This document shows positions 60,446 through 64,000 of a stretch of 64,000 bases of DNA, piece after piece. Within the stretch, counting starts at the first letter, position 1. Every line of letters starts with the position of its first letter. The stretch is taken from assembly GCF_020171925.1 (NCBI RefSeq), contig NZ_JAIVAR010000002.1, forward strand, positions 124,001 through 188,000. Direction: 5' to 3'. The translations under genes were made by a program, and so were the position numbers. The notes under the pieces are model-generated. The model was not told the DNA's origin. It saw only the letters and a program-made list of their open reading frames with translations, and did no database searches. The DNA comes from Rossellomorea aquimaris. GTDB lineage: Bacteria; Bacillota; Bacilli; Bacillales; Bacillaceae_B.

Positions 60446-61747
60446 ATGGAGTATTCCAAGCAGAAATTACATGAAGAAAAAGTATTTAAAGACCCTGTTC
60501 ATCGGTATGTTCATGTAAGGGATCGCGTGATTTGGGATCTGATCGGTACGAAGGAGTTCCAGCGCCTCAGAAGGATCAGGCAGCTCGGGACGACGTACTT
60601 GACCTTCCATGGTGCTGAGCATAGCCGCTTCAACCATTCCCTCGGGGTGTACGAGATCATCCGCCGCATCGTCGATGATGTGTTCGATGGCCGCCCTGAA
60701 TGGAATCAGGAAGAAAGACTGCTGTCCTTATGTGCCGCCCTGCTCCATGATCTAGGGCACGGGCCTTTTTCCCATTCATTTGAAAAGGTGTTCCACCTGG
60801 ACCATGAGCATTTTACCCAGGAAATCATCGTGGGTGACACAGAGGTGAACGCGGTCCTTTCAAAGGTAGGGAAGGACTTTCCTAAACATGTGGCAGAAGT
60901 CATTGCGAAAACGTACGAGAACAAGCTTGTCGTTAGCCTGATCTCAAGTCAGATCGATGCAGACCGCATGGATTATCTGCAGCGTGATGCGTATTTCACC
61001 GGAGTTAGCTACGGTCACTTCGATATGGAGCGGATCCTGCGCGTGATGCGACCGCGTGAAGATCAGGTCGTGATCAAACAAAGCGGGATGCATGCCGTCG
61101 AGGATTACATCATGAGCCGCTATCAGATGTACTGGCAAATCTATTTCCACCCAGTCACGAGAAGTGCAGAGGTCATCCTGACGAAAATTTTACATAGAGC
61201 GAAGGAACTTCATGAAAAGGGATATTCGTTTAAACAGAAGCCCCTTCATTTCTATTCCCTGTTCACGGGGGATGTGGCACTTGAAGATTACTTGAAGCTC
61301 GATGAATCGGTGATCATGTATTATTTTCAAATTTGGCAGGAAGAAGAGGACGCGATTCTCAGGGATCTGTGCGAGCGATTCATGAACCGCAATCTCTTCA
61401 AATACGTGGAGTTCGACCCGGCGAAGGAATACAAGAAGCACAGTGAGCTCGAGACCTTATTCAAGAAAGCGGGCATCGACCCCGACTATTATCTTGTTGT
61501 CGACTCGTCTTCTGATCTTCCGTATGATTTCTACCGTCCGGGTGAGGAAGAGGAACGTCTTCCGATCCACCTATTAATGAAAAATGATGAACTTCGGGAG
61601 CTGTCGAGGGAATCGGATATCGTCGATTCCATTTCCGGCAAGCGCAGAACCGACCATAAATTATACTATCCAGTGGATTTACTATATGACAAATCAACGA
61701 AGAAGAATATAAAGAAACAGATCCGTACGATTCTGGAACTTCCATAG
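60446..61747 (+). CDS. ywfO: HD-domain phosphohydrolase YwfO
   Basis: 433 residues. The HD-domain metal ligands appear as FNHSLGVYEI, LLHDLGHGPFSHSFE (H, D and H) and ...SSQIDADRMDYL, as in SAMHD1/dGTPase relatives. YwfO/RelA-independent HD proteins hydrolyse dNTPs or related nucleotides. It lies upstream of ywgA as in B. subtilis. Confidence 0.88.
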   Translation: MEYSKQKLHEEKVFKDPVHRYVHVRDRVIWDLIGTKEFQRLRRIRQLGTTYLTFHGAEHSRFNHSLGVYEIIRRIVDDVFDGRPEWNQEERLLSLCAALLHDLGHGPFSHSFEKVFHLDHEHFTQEIIVGDTEVNAVLSKVGKDFPKHVAEVIAKTYENKLVVSLISSQIDADRMDYLQRDAYFTGVSYGHFDMERILRVMRPREDQVVIKQSGMHAVEDYIMSRYQMYWQIYFHPVTRSAEVILTKILHRAKELHEKGYSFKQKPLHFYSLFTGDVALEDYLKLDESVIMYYFQIWQEEEDAILRDLCERFMNRNLFKYVEFDPAKEYKKHSELETLFKKAGIDPDYYLVVDSSSDLPYDFYRPGEEEERLPIHLLMKNDELRELSRESDIVDSISGKRRTDHKLYYPVDLLYDKSTKKNIKKQIRTILELP

Positions 61748-61901
61748 AAAAGAGTGCTGTTTTTACCGATGAACGTGCAAGGCCCGGACCGGAACCACTG
61801 CGGTCGGGCCACAATAGCGTCACACGTCACGGGACAGCCGGAACATCATGGCCGATGGAGGATCTACTGAATGCAATACTAGGAGTAGGAGATGACGTAC
61901 A

Positions 61902-62411
61902 TTGTTGAAAGAACATGCAAAACTGATGAGTGCCTTTTTAGCGTCCGGTGAAGTGGTAGGGAGGAAGAAGCTCCAGAAGATGATCTTCATCGCGAAGAAG
62001 CTTTCCTTCCCGTTTCAGGAAAAATTCCAATTTCATTTCTACGGCCCTTATTCAGAAGAGCTCACCCTGCGCGTCGAGGAGCTCTGCAATATGGGCTTCA
62101 TCTCGGAAGTGCGCGAAAAAAAAGGCGGCTACTACCAATATCGTTACACGGTCACGAAGGAAGGGGAAGACTTCCTTTCGATTTATGAAAAAGACATTCC
62201 GTGTCTCAAGGATTGCCTGGTTGACATGAACACGCAGTCTGCACGCTTTCTCGAACTTGTTTCAACGGTCTTATATTTTGATAATCTTACAAAAGAGGAA
62301 GTCTGCGAGAAGGTATTCACGCTGAAGAGCAAGCAGAAGTATACGGAAGAAGAAATCGATGAGGCATTTGCTTATATTGATGGATTGAAGAAGATGAAGG
62401 TTGTTCAATAG
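61902..62411 (+). CDS. ywgA: YwgA family protein
   Basis: 169 residues from a TTG start with TAGGAG upstream. It has the helical winged-helix-like pattern of YwgA (VVGRKKLQKMIFIAKKL ... FHFYGPYSEELTLRVEEL). Function unknown. A GC-rich hairpin (GGCCCGGACCG / CGGTCGGGCC, 61782-61811) separates it from ywfO. Confidence 0.82.
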   Translation: MLKEHAKLMSAFLASGEVVGRKKLQKMIFIAKKLSFPFQEKFQFHFYGPYSEELTLRVEELCNMGFISEVREKKGGYYQYRYTVTKEGEDFLSIYEKDIPCLKDCLVDMNTQSARFLELVSTVLYFDNLTKEEVCEKVFTLKSKQKYTEEEIDEAFAYIDGLKKMKVVQ

Positions 62412-62419
62412 AGGATTTG

Positions 62420-62453
62420 AGGACTGTTCCAAATGTGGGGCGGTCCTTTTTAT
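62420..62453 (+). terminator. Terminator of ywgA
   Basis: AGGACTG / CGGTCCT with T tract. Confidence 0.6.
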
Positions 62454-62566
62454 TTGGTCAATGGCTTTGTTAAGTGAAAGGTAGTTTTCAACAGCGGAGT
62501 TTATTAGTGCCTTTATAAAAAGTACCCTCAGGTGCTGATGCGCATGAGGGCTTCTTTTCACAAAGA

Positions 62567-62752
62567 CTATTGATCGCTCAATCTCTTCCCGCCGACAGCA
62601 TAGTGCCCCTTCGTCATTTCTTCGATGAATACGACGATTTTGTCTTCTGCTGCACCGGTCGTTTCGCTCACGGCTTGCGTGACTTTTTCCACGAGTGCTT
62701 TCTTTTGGTCTTCCGAACGTCCCTCAAGCATTTTAACGGTTACATAAGGCAT
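62567..62752 (-). CDS. ywhB: 4-oxalocrotonate tautomerase family enzyme YwhB
   Basis: 61 residues. The catalytic N-terminal proline is Pro 2 (MPYVTVKMLEGRS), with the family pattern KKALVEKVTQAVSE and the Arg near 11. Small tautomerases of this type form hexamers; B. subtilis YwhB has 2-hydroxymuconate tautomerase-like activity. Start 62752 has GAGGAG upstream. Confidence 0.9.
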   Translation of the reverse strand: MPYVTVKMLEGRSEDQKKALVEKVTQAVSETTGAAEDKIVVFIEEMTKGHYAVGGKRLSDQ

Positions 62753-62920
62753 TTTAATTCGCTCCTCATCTCTGATTTTGGTACAATCGTGGGTGGAACC
62801 CTTCTTAACTGTAATCGGAGTGAAGCGGGGAAGCAAGCCTGTATGAATGAAAGTCTTGCAGGACTTTTTCTGCATACTATGGAATAAGAAAGTAAACCAT
62901 TTTTAAAAGGAGTACATATT

Positions 62921-63604
62921 TTGGATACATTTAGAAGTTTGTTTGAGTCCATATCGGTCTTCCGGCTGGAAGAGCTTCCGTTCGTGGTCATTGCGCTCGT
63001 GCTCGCCTTTACGGTCCATGAGTTTGCCCATGCGTATGTGGCGTATAAATTCGGGGATACGACAGCGAAGGACCAGGGGCGCCTGACGCTGAATCCCGTG
63101 CAGCATCTGGATCCGTTCGGGACGATCTTGATCCTGATTGCCGGTTTCGGATGGGCACGCCCGGTACCGGTGATGCGTTCCCGGTTCAAGAATCCGCGTC
63201 TCGCGGGCATCCTGGTTTCTGCTGCGGGCCCCTTAAGTAATTTCCTGATTGCCTTCATCGCCTTCGGTCTGTTTTATTTTTCAGTGGGGTTGACCGGCGG
63301 AGGAATCCCGCCATTTGTGGCCGATCTTCTTCAGATGATCGTCGAGTTGAATATCCTCTTATTCGTGTTCAACCTGCTGCCGTTCCCTCCGCTTGATGGC
63401 TATCGCATCATCGAGGATCTTTCGCCTCCGCATGTACGGGCGAAGCTCAGCCAATATGAGCAGTACGGAATCCTGCTGTTTCTGATCCTGGTCATCACGC
63501 CGCTTGACCAATATACGATCTGGCCAGTCCTGAACACGGGAATGAGTGCGACCGGCCAGGCGTTCAGCACCATTTTTGGAACGATTCTTTCAATCTTTAG
63601 CTAA
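62921..63604 (+). CDS. ywhC: Site-2 protease family membrane protein YwhC
   Basis: 227 residues, M50-like membrane metalloprotease with six helices. The zinc motif is HEFAH (residues about 37-41) and the second ligand motif is NLLPFPPLDGYRI. Rhomboid-like site-2 proteases cleave membrane substrates; this subgroup lacks a PDZ domain. TTG start with AAAAGGAG 8 bases upstream. Confidence 0.88.
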   Translation: MDTFRSLFESISVFRLEELPFVVIALVLAFTVHEFAHAYVAYKFGDTTAKDQGRLTLNPVQHLDPFGTILILIAGFGWARPVPVMRSRFKNPRLAGILVSAAGPLSNFLIAFIAFGLFYFSVGLTGGGIPPFVADLLQMIVELNILLFVFNLLPFPPLDGYRIIEDLSPPHVRAKLSQYEQYGILLFLILVITPLDQYTIWPVLNTGMSATGQAFSTIFGTILSIFS

Positions 63605-63618
63605 AGGAGTTCGATACG

Positions 63619-64000
63619 ATGGAAAAGAAAAAGAATATCGGATTTAATATCATAAAAAGCGACCCGACCGATGGACATGGCGGTTTCGGAGTCGGTTCAC
63701 TGAGTCTTGACCATGTTTCCCCCGTCATGATCGATGTAGAAGAAGGTCAAGCGACGATCGAAGTCGGTGCAATGCATGCCCGAAGCCCGATGGAAAGGGG
63801 AATCAAATTCACGAATAACCGTGAAGATTCCGCAGGCGGCAAGCCATACTGGCTCATCTGGGTCACAATCGACCGCGTGGAGGATGGCCCTTATTACGCC
63901 GGGGTGACAGCTTGTGAAATGGTCATGAATCGTGAAAAACGCAGAGGCTACAAATCGATGCCGGAACACGTGAACCATATGGACAAATCCATCAAACGAC
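63619..64000 (+). CDS. ywhD: YwhD family protein, 3' end outside window
   Basis: 127 residues are visible from the ATG at 63619 (AAAGGAG 9 bases ahead); the frame is open at the window end. It starts MEKKKNIGFNIIKSDPTDGH and continues with GGKPYWLIWVTIDR. This matches B. subtilis YwhD in position after ywhC; the function is unknown. Confidence 0.82.
   Translation, partial: MEKKKNIGFNIIKSDPTDGHGGFGVGSLSLDHVSPVMIDVEEGQATIEVGAMHARSPMERGIKFTNNREDSAGGKPYWLIWVTIDRVEDGPYYAGVTACEMVMNREKRRGYKSMPEHVNHMDKSIKR

Noticed and set aside
1-64000. tRNA, rRNA, insertion sequences, prophage
   Set aside because: I looked for CCA-ended cloverleaf runs, ribosomal sequence, transposase motifs and phage genes and saw none.

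Overview
The window reads as chromosomal DNA of a Gram-positive, spore-forming Bacillaceae, probably a marine or soil lineage outside the B. subtilis group (Rossellomorea/Bacillus type is my inference). Support: strong AGGAGG ribosome sites, TTG/GTG starts, spore genes (gerQ, cwlJ, rsfA), bacillithiol genes (yojF-bshB2), CcpA, sigma-B and LexA-type sites, and from about 48 kb onward a gene order matching the B. subtilis ywd-ywf-ywg-ywh region (pdxK, ung, ywdI, ywdK, gerQ, hemQ, pta, lipL, rsfA, ywfO, ywgA, ywhB, ywhC, ywhD). A perfect parS site at 50824-50839 fits an origin-side location. I saw no tRNA, rRNA, insertion sequence or CRISPR array.

Layout. 0-2.5 kb: DUF3231 fragment, NCS2 permease, acetyltransferase. 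2.8-4.9 kb: a ParM-like actin gene, a partner protein with two ribbon-helix-helix-like segments, and an upstream array of about 12 palindromic TGTATACA-type boxes; together they look like a plasmid-type partition cassette set in the chromosome. 4.9-6.2 kb: amino-acid permease. 7-13.9 kb: a complete 14-gene gas vesicle operon, gvpA-P-Q-B-R-N-F-G-L-S-K-J-T-U. 14-28 kb: housekeeping and stress genes (metallophosphoesterase, phospholipase D-like protein, msrAB, Rieske oxidoreductase, folD under a ZTP riboswitch, SDR plus QueA-like gene, YczE). 28.8-30.8 kb: DinB, small zinc protein, AlkD-like glycosylase and a peroxiredoxin-like gene with an in-frame TGA at its redox cysteine followed by a SECIS-like hairpin. 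31-41 kb: threonine catabolism (kbl-tdh), a sensor kinase, YjiH, AtoE, a HAD phosphatase, a PQQ-type sugar dehydrogenase and a nucleoside hydrolase. 41.5-48.7 kb: sigO-rsoA-yvrJ, an SDR, a TetR-controlled ABC exporter, yojF-bshB2 and pdxK. 48.8-64 kb: the ywd-ywh block.

Intergenic space is unusually patterned. There are 12 thirteen-base palindromes at an exact 25-bp pitch (55274-55561), two TGATAATA arrays at alternating 20/21-bp pitch (28411-28561, 42805-42893), a 20-bp-pitch ATGCTCCAA array (about 16850-17107), and a REP-like palindrome family (4857, 43908, 48771, 51894, 60130). These regular pitches, the candidate selenoprotein and the chromosomal actin partition cassette are the parts most worth following up.
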